A DNA stretch of 64,000 nt from Janthinobacterium sp. BJB426 (lineage in GTDB: Bacteria; Pseudomonadota; Gammaproteobacteria; Burkholderiales; Burkholderiaceae_D). The notes beneath the pieces were generated by a model, which ran no database searches, had not been told where the DNA came from, and worked only from the letters and a program-made list of their open reading frames with translations. Shown one piece after another: positions 26,995 to 36,287 of this stretch. Location of the stretch: positions 372,001-436,000 of the forward strand of contig NZ_PDZL01000001.1 of NCBI RefSeq assembly GCF_002735705.1. The letters run 5' to 3'. Each line of letters starts with the position of its first letter. The first letter of the stretch is position 1. The translations under genes and the position numbers were made by a program.

Positions 26995-27280
26995 AATATA
27001 GGCTAAGTGTGGTTTTGCACGGCGTGCTATTTAGATAAACCCCTCTAGAACGCGTGCTTTTTTCGTAAAAATGGGCAAATTTGCTCATTGCCTCAAGAAA
27101 ACTTTCCAACGTAAAACCTTTTCTCTGTAGCATGGTTTTACTCACTGGTCACGCCGCCAAGCACGCTCCTCGACGCGATGGTGGCGAGAAAAAACGGACC
27201 CGGCCTTTTACGGCCGGTGAGCCATCGACCGCGAGTCCCATTCCACGATTAACGTTCACCGCTACGGGTATTTAATTACT
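26995..27280 (+). promoter_or_regulatory. AT-rich promoter zone and apparently structured leader upstream of the porin gene
   Basis: This gap holds no convincing gene. After an AT-rich stretch (to about 27120) come paired elements: GTAAAACC/GGTTTTAC (27111-27118, 27134-27141), CGCCGCCA/TGGTGGCG (27152-27159, 27179-27186, one G-U), CCGGCC-TTTTAC-GGCCGG (27200-27217) enclosed by GGAC/GTCC (27196-27199, 27235-27238). CGATGG (27176-27181) can pair instead with CCATCG (27222-27227), which would break the second helix. That mutual exclusion resembles a switch. I match it to no known riboswitch class. The porin ATG lacks a good Shine-Dalgarno. Confidence 0.4.
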
Positions 27281-28543
27281 ATGAATAAACACGTCCTGAT
27301 TTTCCTGCTGGCCATGCCCCTGGCCATCAGCCATGCCTATGCCGAAGAGGCCACTGGTCCCGCGGTCAAGATCAGCGGTTACGGCACGGCCGCCCTGACC
27401 ATGGCCGATACCGATAACGCGCAGTTCGCGCGCCCGAACCAGGCGGCTGGCGCCAGCAAGACAGCCCGGACGGGCGTCGATTCCAACCTGGGACTGCAAG
27501 CCAATGTCACCGTCAATCCCTGGCTGTCGGCCACCGTGCAGGGCCTGGCGCGCAAGGATGGCGAGGACGATTTCGGCGCCGAACTGGCCTGGGCCTTTGC
27601 CAAGGCCAAGGTGTCGGACAGCTTCAGCGTGCGCGTCGGCCGCATGGGCCTGCCCGTCTTCATGATTTCCGATTACCGTAACGTGGGCTATGCCAACACC
27701 ATGCTGCGCCCTCCTGGTGAAATGTATTCGCAGGTACCCCTGAACAGCATCGATGGCATCGACGGCACCTACCAGTTCAGCGCGGGCGATACCAGCATCA
27801 CCACGCAGCTGGCGCTGGGCCGGACCAAGGCCACCCTGGCCACGGGGCCCGCGTCGACCGTGCAGGTGGAAGGCAAGTCCATCGTCGCCCTCAACGTGGT
27901 GGCCGAGCATGGCCCCGTCACCGTGCGCTTCGGCCGTGCCGAGACCAGGCTGACGATCAACGATTCGCCCAGCCTGAATACCTTGATGGGCAGCTTGCGC
28001 GCGGCCGGCAGCGGCTACAGGATCGCCCAGCTGGGCGCTCTGGCCGATGCGCTGGAAGTCAAGGGCAAGAAGGCGTCGTTCACGTCCGTGGGCCTGGGCC
28101 TGGACTGGAACAATGTGCTGCTGCAGTCGGAATATGCGAAGCGCAAGACGGACAGCTATGTCAGCGACAGCACCTCGTGGTACGTGATGGGCGGCTACCG
28201 CATCGGCGCCTTTTTGCCCTACTACAGCCACGCCAGCCTGAAGGCCGATGGCCGCGTGAACAACACCGTGCCCGCATCCTGCCCTGCCGGCTATCCTGCC
28301 GCCTGCACGCCGACCCTGCGCGCCCTGTCGGCCGGCGTCGACACCCTGGCTTATACGCGCAACCAGCTCGAGCAATCGACGGACAGCATCGGCGTGCGCT
28401 GGGATTTCCACCGTTCGGCCGCGCTGAAAGTGCAGATCGATCGCATCAAGCCGAAGAATGGTCCTGGCCTGTTCGTGCAAGCCAAGCCAGGTTTCCATGG
28501 CCCCGTCACGGTGGCTGCCGCCGCCATCGATTTCGTTTTCTAA
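27281..28543 (+). CDS. outer-membrane porin-like beta-barrel protein
   Basis: This 420-residue protein has a signal peptide (MNKHVLIFLLAMPLAISHAYA, about 21 residues). The mature part consists of alternating strands such as VKISGYGTAALTMADTD, VQVEGKSIVALNVVAEHG and a C-terminal strand VTVAAAAIDFVF ending in Phe, the outer-membrane insertion signal. SFSVRVGRMGLPVFMISDYRNVGYANT resembles the OprP/general porin constriction region. It heads a three-gene unit with a small periplasmic binding protein and a chemoreceptor. The solute is unknown; phosphate or another anion is possible because the next protein is PstS-like. Confidence 0.82.
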   Translation: MNKHVLIFLLAMPLAISHAYAEEATGPAVKISGYGTAALTMADTDNAQFARPNQAAGASKTARTGVDSNLGLQANVTVNPWLSATVQGLARKDGEDDFGAELAWAFAKAKVSDSFSVRVGRMGLPVFMISDYRNVGYANTMLRPPGEMYSQVPLNSIDGIDGTYQFSAGDTSITTQLALGRTKATLATGPASTVQVEGKSIVALNVVAEHGPVTVRFGRAETRLTINDSPSLNTLMGSLRAAGSGYRIAQLGALADALEVKGKKASFTSVGLGLDWNNVLLQSEYAKRKTDSYVSDSTSWYVMGGYRIGAFLPYYSHASLKADGRVNNTVPASCPAGYPAACTPTLRALSAGVDTLAYTRNQLEQSTDSIGVRWDFHRSAALKVQIDRIKPKNGPGLFVQAKPGFHGPVTVAAAAIDFVF

Positions 28544-28553
28544 GGAGCGCCGC

Positions 28554-28961
28554 ATGAAACCATTGATCTTGAATGTGGCTGCCTTGCTGGCGCTGTCGAC
28601 CGCCGTTCCCGCCATGGCCGAAGTGGTCGTGGTGGTCAATCCGAAGAGTGCCGCGGGCGCCATGACGAATGAACAGGTGGCGCAGTTTTTCCTCGGTAAA
28701 TCGACGGCCATGACGCCGATCGACCAGCCGGAAAGCGCGCCCGTGCGCGCCGAGTTCTACAAGAAGGTGACGGACAAGGAACCGTCGCAGGCGAAGGCCT
28801 TGTGGTCCAAGCTGGTCTTCACGGGCAAGGCGACCTTGCCGAAGGAAGTGGCCAATAGCGCCGACGTGAAGAAGGCCGTGGCCGCCGATCCGAAAGCCAT
28901 CGGCTATATCGAAAAGAGTGCCGTCGACGCCAGCGTCAAAGTGGTGCTGACGGCGCCATAA
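28554..28961 (+). CDS. small periplasmic PstS-like substrate-binding domain protein
   Basis: This 135-residue exported protein has a signal peptide of about 21 residues ([22 protein letters not shown]) and a mature domain beginning [28 protein letters not shown], resembling part of phosphate-type ABC binding proteins. At about 115 residues it is far too short to be a full two-lobed PstS, and no permease or ATPase follows. A sensory or chaperone role for the downstream chemoreceptor is plausible. The start is the ATG 11 bp after the porin stop, preceded by AAGGAGCGCC. Confidence 0.8.
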   Translation: MKPLILNVAALLALSTAVPAMAEVVVVVNPKSAAGAMTNEQVAQFFLGKSTAMTPIDQPESAPVRAEFYKKVTDKEPSQAKALWSKLVFTGKATLPKEVANSADVKKAVAADPKAIGYIEKSAVDASVKVVLTAP

Positions 28962-29019
28962 AGCCGGCCCGGGCCGCGCGCCATGCGGCGGCCCGGTACA
29001 CATACATCAGGAGACAGCA

Positions 29020-30597
29020 ATGAGCATCAAACGCAAGATATGGGCGCTGCCTGTCGTCTCGGCCGTGATTTTCGGGCTGGGGCTGGCCGTCAGCGCCTAT
29101 CTGTCCACGGCCACGCTCAATTCCATCCACGCCACCGAAAGTGCCGACTATCCCGTGCTCGACATGGCCAAGTCACTGACCCTGGACGTGGCCGCCGTCG
29201 GCGATGCCCTGCGCGACGCCGTCAGCGAAGGCGACAAGGAGCGCATCGGACAAGTCGGCGGCCAGGCAGTCAAGCTGCGCGAAAAACTGACCGCCTTTGC
29301 GGCGATCCCCGGCCAGCGCGAGCAGGGCCAGCGGCTGGCCAGGGAATTCGATGCCTACTATGCGCCGGCGCTGAGCGCGGCGCGCATCATGCTGGAAATG
29401 GAAGAGGGCGACCCGCAAGCGACCGTGGCACGCATGCAGGGCGCGCTGGCGGTGCTCAACACGGACCTGGCCAGGACCAACGAACAGGCGCAATTGCAAT
29501 TCAAGCAGGGCATCGAACGCAGCGCGGCCAATGTGCGCAATGCGCTCAATACCAGCATCGTCGTGGCGCTGGCCGTCATCGTCTGCCTGGTGGCCGTGTC
29601 GCATTTCGTCGTGCGCGCCATCTGGCAGCAGCTGGGCGGCGAGCCCGAATACGCGCGCCAGATCGCGCGCGCCGTGGCCGATGGCGACCTCTCGATGGAG
29701 ATCGCCACCGAGGCAGGCGACCAGGCCAGCCTGCTGGCGGCATTGAAAGAGATGCGCGGCCGGCTGGCCGGCATGGTGTCCGGTATCAAGGCGTCGGCCG
29801 AAACCATCCAGGTGGCCAGCGCCGAAATCGCGCAGGGCAATGCGGACCTGGCGGCACGCACGGAATCGCAGGCGGGCAGCCTGGATCAGACGGCGCGCAG
29901 CATGGACAGCTTGACTTCCACCGTGCGCGACAACGCCGCCAACGCGGGCCAGGCGCACGAACTGGTGGTGTCGGCATCGTCCGTGGCAGTCAAAGGCGGG
30001 CAAGTGGTCAGCCAGGTGGTCACCACCATGGGCGAGATCAACGACTCGTCCAAACGCATCGTCGACATCATCGGCGTGATCGACGGCATCGCTTTCCAGA
30101 CCAATATCCTGGCCTTGAATGCCGCCGTGGAAGCGGCGCGCGCGGGTGAACAGGGACGCGGCTTTGCCGTGGTGGCGTCCGAAGTGCGCAACCTGGCGCA
30201 GCGCAGCGCGGCAGCGGCGCGTGAAATCAAGCAATTGATCGGCGATTCGGTGGCCAAGGTGAATGTCGGCTCGAAGCTGGTTGACGAGGCGGGTCTGACC
30301 ATGGGCCAGATCGTCGACTCCGTGAAAAAGGTGGCCGACATCATGGCCGAGATCAGCGCCGCGAGCCAGGCGCAAAGCGCCGGCATCGGGGACATCGGCG
30401 TGGCCATCGGCAGCATGGACCAGATGACGCAGCAAAATTCCGCACTGGTGGAAGAAGCATCTGCTGCGGCAGAATCGCTGCAGGAACAGGCCGTGCAGCT
30501 GGGCACGGCGCTGGCCGTGTTCAAGCTGGCGCAGGGTGGTTTGGCGCCGATTGCCACCGTGCCGGCGGCACGGCGGCTGGCGTTGACGAAGGCTTAA
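29020..30597 (+). CDS. methyl-accepting chemotaxis protein
   Basis: This 525-residue transmembrane chemoreceptor has TM1 at about residues 8-30, a helical periplasmic sensor (31-175, 4HB/Tar-like) and TM2 at about 176-198 ([20 protein letters not shown]). A HAMP domain follows ([21 protein letters not shown]), then the signalling domain with the highly conserved hairpin tip [35 protein letters not shown]. There is no C-terminal CheR-tethering pentapeptide. It is downstream of a porin and a small binding protein, which suggests taxis toward the solute they handle (inference). Its stop overlaps that of the convergent M24 gene (TTAA, 30594-30597). Confidence 0.93.
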   Translation: MSIKRKIWALPVVSAVIFGLGLAVSAYLSTATLNSIHATESADYPVLDMAKSLTLDVAAVGDALRDAVSEGDKERIGQVGGQAVKLREKLTAFAAIPGQREQGQRLAREFDAYYAPALSAARIMLEMEEGDPQATVARMQGALAVLNTDLARTNEQAQLQFKQGIERSAANVRNALNTSIVVALAVIVCLVAVSHFVVRAIWQQLGGEPEYARQIARAVADGDLSMEIATEAGDQASLLAALKEMRGRLAGMVSGIKASAETIQVASAEIAQGNADLAARTESQAGSLDQTARSMDSLTSTVRDNAANAGQAHELVVSASSVAVKGGQVVSQVVTTMGEINDSSKRIVDIIGVIDGIAFQTNILALNAAVEAARAGEQGRGFAVVASEVRNLAQRSAAAAREIKQLIGDSVAKVNVGSKLVDEAGLTMGQIVDSVKKVADIMAEISAASQAQSAGIGDIGVAIGSMDQMTQQNSALVEEASAAAESLQEQAVQLGTALAVFKLAQGGLAPIATVPAARRLALTKA

Positions 30598-31817
30598 GCG
30601 CGCAAGCCGAACGGATCGTCGATGCTGTGCGCTGGTTCGGTGAACCAGCGTGCGCCGTTTTCCGTCATGTAAAAATGGTCTTCGTGGCGGATACCGAATT
30701 CGCCGGGGATGCAGATCATCGGCTCGTTCGAGAAGCACATGCCCACGTCGAGCGGCGTCGTGTCATTGCCCACCAGGTAAGGCCACTCGTGGATATCGAG
30801 ACCGATGCCGTGTCCCGTGCGGTGCGGCAGGCCGGGCAGCTTGTAGCCGGGGCCGAAGCCGTCTGCCTCCAGCGAAACGCGCGCGGCGCGGTCCACGTCG
30901 CCGCAGGGCACGCCCAGCCGGGCGGCCGCGAATGCGGCGGCTTGCGCCGCCTTTTCGCTGTTCCATACGCTGCGCTGGCGTTCGCTGATGTCGCCAAACA
31001 CATAGGTGCGCGTGATGTCGGAGATGTAGTTCATCACCTGGCAGCCCGTGTCGATCAGCACCGTGTCGCCCGCCTTCAGGGTTTGCACGTAATTGACGCC
31101 ATGCGGATACGCGGTCGCTTCGCCGAACAGCACGATGCAGAAATACGAGCGGGGTGCCCCCACCTTGCGGTGCGCACGCTGGATGAATTCTTCCACTTCC
31201 ACCGTCGTGATGCCTTCGACCAGCATGCTGGCCGTGGCCACGTGTACGGCCAGGGTCATGTCCATCACGCGCTGCATCAGGGCGATTTCCGCCGCTGACT
31301 TGCGGCTGCGGCAGTACGCCGTGACGGCGCGGGCGTTTTCCAGCGCATAGCCGGGCGCCAGCGGTTTGATGCCGTCGTAGATGAAGAAGGCGGCGCTTTC
31401 GCAGATGCCCACGCGCGGGGCCGTAGCCGCATCCTGGGCGATCCCCATGCGCGCCAATACGTCAACGAACAGCTGGTATGGGCTTTCATGCTCTTCCCAG
31501 CAATTGACCTTGCCTTCAATGAGCATGAAGCCCGTCAAGGTGCTTTCCTCGAAGGCGGGGGCGATGTATTCGATGTCGCCGCTGGCTGGCAGGATGGCGC
31601 CCACCACGCGTTCGCTGGCATACCATTTGGTGCCCGTGAAATAGGTGAGATTGGCGCCCGCGTTCAGGTAGACCGCAGCGATGCCCTGTTTGCGCATGAA
31701 CGCTTGCGCCTTGGCGATGCGTTGCGCATGTTCGTCCTTGCCGATGGCGACCATGCCGCCCGTCATGTCCGACAGCGATGCCAATGCCTGTTCGATGGAA
31801 GTGCCACCTATGCTCAT
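30594..31817 (-). CDS. M24-family metallopeptidase (Xaa-Pro aminopeptidase-like)
   Basis: This 407-residue pita-bread-fold peptidase has an N-terminal creatinase-like domain (to about 165) and a catalytic domain. Metal ligands are in [23 protein letters not shown] (two Asp), [12 protein letters not shown] (His), [20 protein letters not shown] (two Glu); all five are present. No signal peptide. The start is the ATG after GGAGCAGGC; six codons upstream is another possible start. It lies 45 bp after the last pseudopilin gene on the same strand, so it may be the distal gene of that operon. Substrate could be X-Pro peptides or a creatinase/ectoine-hydrolase-type compound. Confidence 0.88.
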   Translation of the reverse strand: MSIGGTSIEQALASLSDMTGGMVAIGKDEHAQRIAKAQAFMRKQGIAAVYLNAGANLTYFTGTKWYASERVVGAILPASGDIEYIAPAFEESTLTGFMLIEGKVNCWEEHESPYQLFVDVLARMGIAQDAATAPRVGICESAAFFIYDGIKPLAPGYALENARAVTAYCRSRKSAAEIALMQRVMDMTLAVHVATASMLVEGITTVEVEEFIQRAHRKVGAPRSYFCIVLFGEATAYPHGVNYVQTLKAGDTVLIDTGCQVMNYISDITRTYVFGDISERQRSVWNSEKAAQAAAFAAARLGVPCGDVDRAARVSLEADGFGPGYKLPGLPHRTGHGIGLDIHEWPYLVGNDTTPLDVGMCFSNEPMICIPGEFGIRHEDHFYMTENGARWFTEPAHSIDDPFGLRA

Positions 31818-31862
31818 GCCTGCTCCTTTGCTCAATGCGGAATATGGAATGCGGGCATGATA

Positions 31863-32399
31863 TCAGTTCGCGCCTTTCGGCTTGAGTCCGGGCGCGCCGC
31901 CGGCGGCATCGGGCGGCGCCAGCACCAGGTCGTGCGGATAGGTGAAGTGCCAGTCTGCGTAGCGCTGCTTGCGGCGCAGGCTGGCGTCTTCGTCGAGAAA
32001 ATTGTCCTGCTTGATGGGCAGTTGCGGCGACAGCGAATGGATGCCGACAATGCGTCCCTCCTGCCGCAGCAGCCCCCATTCCGCCTTGCCCGTGACGGGG
32101 TCCGCATACAGGCGGCGCAAGTGCCGCCGGGCGTTGGCGAAACGCGGGTCGCGCAGCAATTCCTGCAGTGTCAATGGATAGCGGGGCCGCCCGTCGCCCG
32201 GCGTGCTGTCGTAGTAGCGGCCCAGCGCATTGCGGAACTCATGGCCGATGAACAGCAGCTCGCGTTCCTTGTCGCGCCGCGCGGCCGTGGCATGCAATTC
32301 GCTGGCCAGCACCAGGCCGACGCCCATGAAGGCCACCAGCATCAGGGTCCAGATATACGCGAAGCCCCGTGCGCGGCGTCGAAAATCAGAGCTGCTCAA
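31863..32399 (-). CDS. pseudopilin-like protein, third of the T2SS-like operon
   Basis: This protein of about 178 residues has a prepilin-type N-terminus: basic FRRRARG followed by FAYIWTLMLVAFMGVGLVLASEL, i.e. a G|F cleavage site and hydrophobic helix, but lacking the usual Glu at position +5. The body (RRDKERELLFIGHEFRNALGRYYDSTPG) resembles minor pseudopilins of this cluster type. No ATG fits; I propose the TTG at 32399, with GAGGGC 7 bp upstream, overlapping the GspG-like gene by 14 bp. The start is therefore uncertain. It is probably co-translated with the preceding pseudopilins. Confidence 0.75.
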   Translation of the reverse strand: MSSSDFRRRARGFAYIWTLMLVAFMGVGLVLASELHATAARRDKERELLFIGHEFRNALGRYYDSTPGDGRPRYPLTLQELLRDPRFANARRHLRRLYADPVTGKAEWGLLRQEGRIVGIHSLSPQLPIKQDNFLDEDASLRRKQRYADWHFTYPHDLVLAPPDAAGGAPGLKPKGAN

Positions 32400-32781
32400 A
32401 GGGGATGCCCTCGCGCGTCTTGCCCTTGGCGCCGCTGCGCACGTCGGCCACGCCGCCGATCTCGCCATTCGGCGAAGGAATCAGCTGCCAGGTGGCGGCG
32501 GACTCCGTGACGGGATCGAGCGGCACGCTGCGGAAGTAATGGTGGGTCACCAGGTCGGCCAGCGCGGCCGGATATTCGCCCTTGTCGGCATAGTATTTAT
32601 CCAGGCCACTCCTGAGCACCTGCAGGTTTTCCTTCAGCGCGACTTCCTTCGATTTTTCTACGGAGCCGAAATAGCGGGGAATGGCGATCGTCAGCAGCAG
32701 CGAGATGATGGCCAGCACCACCAGCAGTTCGACCAGCGTAAAACCGCGGCGAGGAGAAGAGACTGGCATCGGGTTCACCAT
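32386..32781 (-). CDS. type II secretion major pseudopilin GspG-like
   Basis: This 131-residue pseudopilin has the prepilin peptidase site RRG|FTLVELLVVLAIISLLLTIAIP, with Glu at +5 after cleavage and the long hydrophobic helix. The C-terminal domain (ENLQVLRSGLDKYYADKGEYPAALADLV, DPVTESAATWQLIP) is GspG-like. It overlaps both neighbours, by 7 and 14 bp. It should form the short periplasmic pseudopilus pushed by the E/F motor. A prepilin peptidase is not in the window. Confidence 0.88.
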   Translation of the reverse strand: MVNPMPVSSPRRGFTLVELLVVLAIISLLLTIAIPRYFGSVEKSKEVALKENLQVLRSGLDKYYADKGEYPAALADLVTHHYFRSVPLDPVTESAATWQLIPSPNGEIGGVADVRSGAKGKTREGIPFEQL

Positions 32782-33245
32782 TGATTGAGCGGCATGCCGT
32801 TCAGGCCCACCTTGGTCGAGCGCGAGGCGACGTCGAACACGTCTTCGCCTTCGCTGGGATTGTCGGGCGGCGAGGCATAGGCGCGCTTGCTCCAGCTATC
32901 GGCCGCGCTGCCTTCTTCCCTGGGCTGGAACGGGTCGCGCGGCAGGCGGCGAAGGAAATAGATGTTCTGCTTGGACGGGCTGCGCTGGTCGGGCACGCCC
33001 TCGACCAGTTCCTCGAGTTTTTTCGGATAGCCGGAAGCGCCCAGCGACAGTTTGATGCGGCCATTGTCCGAGGCGCGCTTGTAGGTATCGATCGCCTCGC
33101 GCATCTCGATCAGGGCGCTGCGCAATTGCTGTTCCTTCGCCCGTTGCTGCGCCACCTGCGCCATCGGCACGGCCACCGTGGCCAGGGTCGCCATGATGGC
33201 CAAGGTGATCATCAGTTCGATGAAGGTAAAGCCCCGCTCTTTCAC
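32775..33245 (-). CDS. prepilin-type N-terminal cleavage protein (pseudopilin)
   Basis: This 156-residue protein begins MKERG|FTFIELMITLAIMATLATVAVP, a class III prepilin signal with Glu at +5. The soluble part is helical and then GspG-like (REAIDTYKRASDNGRIKLSLGASGYPKKLEELVEG, RRLPRDPFQP). It overlaps the secretin stop by 4 bp. With the next two genes it makes a set of three pseudopilins; which is major cannot be told with certainty. Confidence 0.88.
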   Translation of the reverse strand: MKERGFTFIELMITLAIMATLATVAVPMAQVAQQRAKEQQLRSALIEMREAIDTYKRASDNGRIKLSLGASGYPKKLEELVEGVPDQRSPSKQNIYFLRRLPRDPFQPREEGSAADSWSKRAYASPPDNPSEGEDVFDVASRSTKVGLNGMPLNQW

Positions 33246-35134
33246 TGGCCACCCTTGCCTGATTTTTCGCCGGCGGCCGGAGCCTCGTCGCCGCCCGTCA
33301 TGGGCGAGCCGGTGCGCGCCGGGGCTTGCTCCGGCGCGGCGATAGCCTCTGGGGAGCCGCCCACGCTGGCGCGGCCTCCCACGGAGGCCTCGGTGCCGGA
33401 GTTGAATTCGGCTGTCGTCAGGTCCGGACGGCGTATGCTGCGCAGCAGGCGCGGTGTGATCGACAGCACGATCTCGCTGCGCATGGCGTCGTCCTTCTGG
33501 CTGCCGAACAGGCGGTTCAGCACGGGCAGTTCGCCCACGCCAGGCACCTTGTTGGCTGTGCCCCGGTCTTCATCGCTGATCAGGCCCGCCAGCACCTGCG
33601 TCTCGCCATCCTTCAGGCGCAGGACCGTGGAGGCGCTGCGCGTGCCGATCTGGTAAGCCTGCGTGCCCGTCTTGCTGATGACTTCCTTGACCACGTTCGA
33701 CACTTCCAGGTTGATCTTGATGGCCACTTCGTCGTCCAGGTAGACGTTCGGTTCCACGTCGAGTTTCAGGCCCACATCGATGTAGTTGACACTGTCGGAA
33801 CTGACGCCGTTATTCGTCGTCACGGTAATGACGGGCACGCGGTCGCCGATCAGGATCTTGGCTTTTTCCTTGTTGCGCACGCGGATGCGCGGGTTGGCCA
33901 GGATATTGCTGTCGCTGTCCGTCTTGTTGGCGTTCAGGGTGACGCCGCCGATGCCCAGATTGATATTGTCGCCATTGATGCGGTGCAGGTCCGCCACCTT
34001 CAGGCCGCCCAGGCCTCCCGTAATACCTGCAGCACCGGCCAGTGTCAGGCTGGCCTGGTCCGGCCAGCGCACGCCCAGTTCCATCAGGCGCGTGCGCTTG
34101 ACTTCCAGCACCTCGACTTCCAGCATCACTTCCGGATCGGCCAGGTCTTGCACATTGATGATGCGCTCGGCCATGCGCACCATTTCCGGCGTATCGCGCA
34201 GCATGATGATGCCCAGGCGTTCATCCGTGACGACATCCTTGGCCTTGAGCAGGGTCTTGATGGAAAACGCCACGGTCTTGACGTCCGCATTGGCGAGAAA
34301 GAAGGTGCGCACCACCAGCTGCTGGTAATCCTTCACCTTTTGCGGCGTGTTCGGGTAAATCGTGATCGACTTGTCGCTGGTGACGCTTTGTTCCAGCTGG
34401 TTGGCGCCCAGCAGCATGGCGATCGCCTCTTCGATGCTGGTGTCGCGCACGGAAATGGTGGCGCGCAGGGCCGGGTCGACTTCCTTGTCGAAGACGAAGT
34501 TCAGGCCCGAGACTTTGCTGATGAAGTCGAACACGGAACGCAGCGGCGCGTCGCGAAATTCGAGGGTCACGGGTTTGCGGTAGGCGGCCGCCAGTTTGCC
34601 GCCGGCCGGCAGGCTTTTGGATTGCGCCTCGCCGATGCGGTTTTTCAGGGCCAGCGCCTCGCGCTGTGCGGGGCGCTCCTGCAGCACCTGGCGCAACGCT
34701 TCCTGCGCTTGCGCGATATTCGCCTCGCCGCCGCGCTGGTAGCTGGCCTGCGCTTCCTGCACCAGCTTGCGGTGCCGTTCATCCTGTGCCACGCCGGCCA
34801 GGCCCCGCTGTGCCACGTCGTTGCTGGCATCCAGCGCCAAGGCCTGCTGGTACAGCGCTTGCGCTTCGGGCAGCTTGCCTTGCTGGCGCAGCGCTTCCGC
34901 AGCGCCATTCAGCTTGTTCAGCGCACGCATCCTGCCATTTGTGACGGCGATGCGGTACTTGGCGTTGGTCGGCTCGGCCTGCGCCGCCTGTTCCAGCAGG
35001 GCCAGGCCCTGTTCCGTGCGCCCCGCACCGAGCATGGCCTGGCCATCGTTATACGCCTGGTTGCCGGCACAGGCGGCCAGCAGGAACAGCATCGGCAGCA
35101 GGGTGATGCCAGTACGTGGTATGCGTTGTTTCAA
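33242..35134 (-). CDS. secretin (GspD/PilQ/MshL-like) lipoprotein
   Basis: This 630-residue outer-membrane secretin begins with a lipoprotein signal (ITLLPMLFLLAACAG, lipobox Cys near 22) and a TPR-like N-terminal segment (residues 25-165, with EPTNAKYRIAVTNGRM and ALDASNDVAQRGLAG). The secretin N0/N1 domains follow (VTLEFRDAPLRSVFDFISKVSGLNFVFDK, AIAMLLGANQLEQSV), then the gate with the C-terminal signature VPGVGELPVLNRLFGS and EIVLSITPRLLRS. It forms the multimeric outer-membrane pore of the secretion machine. The TPR plus lipoprotein layout resembles MshL-type more than classical GspD. Overlaps of 4 bp on both sides show tight coupling. Confidence 0.92.
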   Translation of the reverse strand: MKQRIPRTGITLLPMLFLLAACAGNQAYNDGQAMLGAGRTEQGLALLEQAAQAEPTNAKYRIAVTNGRMRALNKLNGAAEALRQQGKLPEAQALYQQALALDASNDVAQRGLAGVAQDERHRKLVQEAQASYQRGGEANIAQAQEALRQVLQERPAQREALALKNRIGEAQSKSLPAGGKLAAAYRKPVTLEFRDAPLRSVFDFISKVSGLNFVFDKEVDPALRATISVRDTSIEEAIAMLLGANQLEQSVTSDKSITIYPNTPQKVKDYQQLVVRTFFLANADVKTVAFSIKTLLKAKDVVTDERLGIIMLRDTPEMVRMAERIINVQDLADPEVMLEVEVLEVKRTRLMELGVRWPDQASLTLAGAAGITGGLGGLKVADLHRINGDNINLGIGGVTLNANKTDSDSNILANPRIRVRNKEKAKILIGDRVPVITVTTNNGVSSDSVNYIDVGLKLDVEPNVYLDDEVAIKINLEVSNVVKEVISKTGTQAYQIGTRSASTVLRLKDGETQVLAGLISDEDRGTANKVPGVGELPVLNRLFGSQKDDAMRSEIVLSITPRLLRSIRRPDLTTAEFNSGTEASVGGRASVGGSPEAIAAPEQAPARTGSPMTGGDEAPAAGEKSGKGGQ

Positions 35135-35670
35135 TTGAGATCCCCTACGGCGAGTGTCTGTTTCAGGTTGAGCGGCAGATAGGTAAATTGCAGAGAACCC
35201 TGCACCACGCCATCGAAGCGGTAGCGCTCTTCGAGCGTATCGCCGGGACGCGCCACCACGTTGCGTTCGCCCGCCTGCAGGAAGTAGGCCGCCTTGCCTT
35301 CATCGACAAAGCGGCCCAGAAATTGAAAGGGCAGCGGTGGCGGCGCGTTCGCATCCACGCGGGCAGCGGGCAGCGCGGCCTGGGCCACCTGCTGGTCGAG
35401 CATGATCTTTTTCGGCGTCTCTGGCTGCCAGCTTTGCTTGGCGAACAGGGTGGCGGCTTCTTCTTCGTCGTCGAGTCCCCGGCGCGGTGCGATGACCAGT
35501 GCGCGATTGGCCTGCGGAACGGTGGCTGCAGCGAGGGGGGCTGGCGCCACCCGCTCCACCTGGCGCGTGGTGGCCGTGGCCGGTCCCACGATGCTGCCTT
35601 CATCCTCGGGCGCGAAGAGGGCGGCAAGCAAGGTCGCCACGGCGGCGCCTCCCAATACGGCTTTTTTCAT
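35131..35670 (-). CDS. inner-membrane/periplasmic connector (GspC/PilP-like), function inferred
   Basis: This 179-residue protein has an N-terminal hydrophobic anchor (AVLGGAAVATLLAALFAP). A Pro/Ala-rich linker follows, and then a small C-terminal beta domain (LPFQFLGRFVDEGKAAYFLQAGERNVVARPGDTLEERYRFDGVVQG) like the homology-region domain of GspC and the folded part of PilP. Such proteins link the inner-membrane platform to the secretin. Its place between the PilO-like gene and the secretin gene supports this. The primary sequence is not clearly one family or the other. Confidence 0.75.
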   Translation of the reverse strand: MKKAVLGGAAVATLLAALFAPEDEGSIVGPATATTRQVERVAPAPLAAATVPQANRALVIAPRRGLDDEEEAATLFAKQSWQPETPKKIMLDQQVAQAALPAARVDANAPPPLPFQFLGRFVDEGKAAYFLQAGERNVVARPGDTLEERYRFDGVVQGSLQFTYLPLNLKQTLAVGDLN

Positions 35671-36287
35671 CTGCGCACCTCCGCCTTTTTCACCAGCAGG
35701 ATGAACTGGATGCGCGCGTCGATCTCGCCCGCTTCGATCTGCTCGCGCTTGAAGAGCACGGAGTCCAAGGTCAGGGTGGGCAGCGCCTGCAGGGCGTCGA
35801 CGATAAAGGTTTGCAGCTGCGCGTATTCCGCCTTTACGGGCAGGGTGATCTGGTAGCGCAGGAAGGCCGTGTTACCGTCTTCCTGCGGCTTGTAGTCGGC
35901 CTTGGCCAGGGTGACGCCGCTTTTTTGCGCCACTTCCAGCAAGGCCTTCAATTGTTCGGGAATGCTGTCATGCGCGGGCAGGTAGGCGTGAAAGGCGGCC
36001 AGGCTGTCTGCATCCACATCGAGCGTGATGGGTGCCGGCGGCAGCGCCGCCTGTTTCGCCATTATGGCCAGCTGGGCGCGCAATTGCTGCTGGTGTCGGG
36101 CCAGCGCATCGCCCTGCTGCACGGCGAAAGCGGTCAGCGCCAGGCCGGCGGCGCCGAGGGCGCAAGGCCAGCCCAGGGTGCGCCACAGACGCGAAGCCTC
36201 CCACGCCAGGCGCGGGGGCATGCGCAGCTGCAGGCGCGCGCGGGCCACGGGCGTGCCGGCTTTGAATACGGGTTTTATTGCCGCCAT
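35667..36287 (-). CDS. PilO/GspM-like inner-membrane platform protein
   Basis: This 206-residue bitopic protein has a short basic cytoplasmic N-terminus, one TM helix (about residues 38-58, LGWPCALGAAGLALTAFAV), a coiled-coil segment (LARHQQQLRAQLAIMAKQ) and a ferredoxin-like periplasmic domain ending FILLVKKAEVRR. Domain order and size fit PilO/GspM. I place the start at MAAIKPVFKAG; the ORF can be extended upstream but then runs through the PilN-like gene. It overlaps that gene by 13 bp and the connector gene by 4 bp. Confidence 0.8.
   Translation of the reverse strand: MAAIKPVFKAGTPVARARLQLRMPPRLAWEASRLWRTLGWPCALGAAGLALTAFAVQQGDALARHQQQLRAQLAIMAKQAALPPAPITLDVDADSLAAFHAYLPAHDSIPEQLKALLEVAQKSGVTLAKADYKPQEDGNTAFLRYQITLPVKAEYAQLQTFIVDALQALPTLTLDSVLFKREQIEAGEIDARIQFILLVKKAEVRR

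Noticed and set aside
27130-27240. Known riboswitch (TPP, cobalamin, glycine, guanidine-I, c-di-GMP, fluoride)
   Set aside because: I looked for the conserved cores of these classes in the porin leader and found none; hence reported only as an unassigned structured leader.
27081-27275. A 64-codon frame in the leader region before the porin
   Set aside because: No ribosome site and a basic, low-complexity product. The region is better explained as a structured leader.
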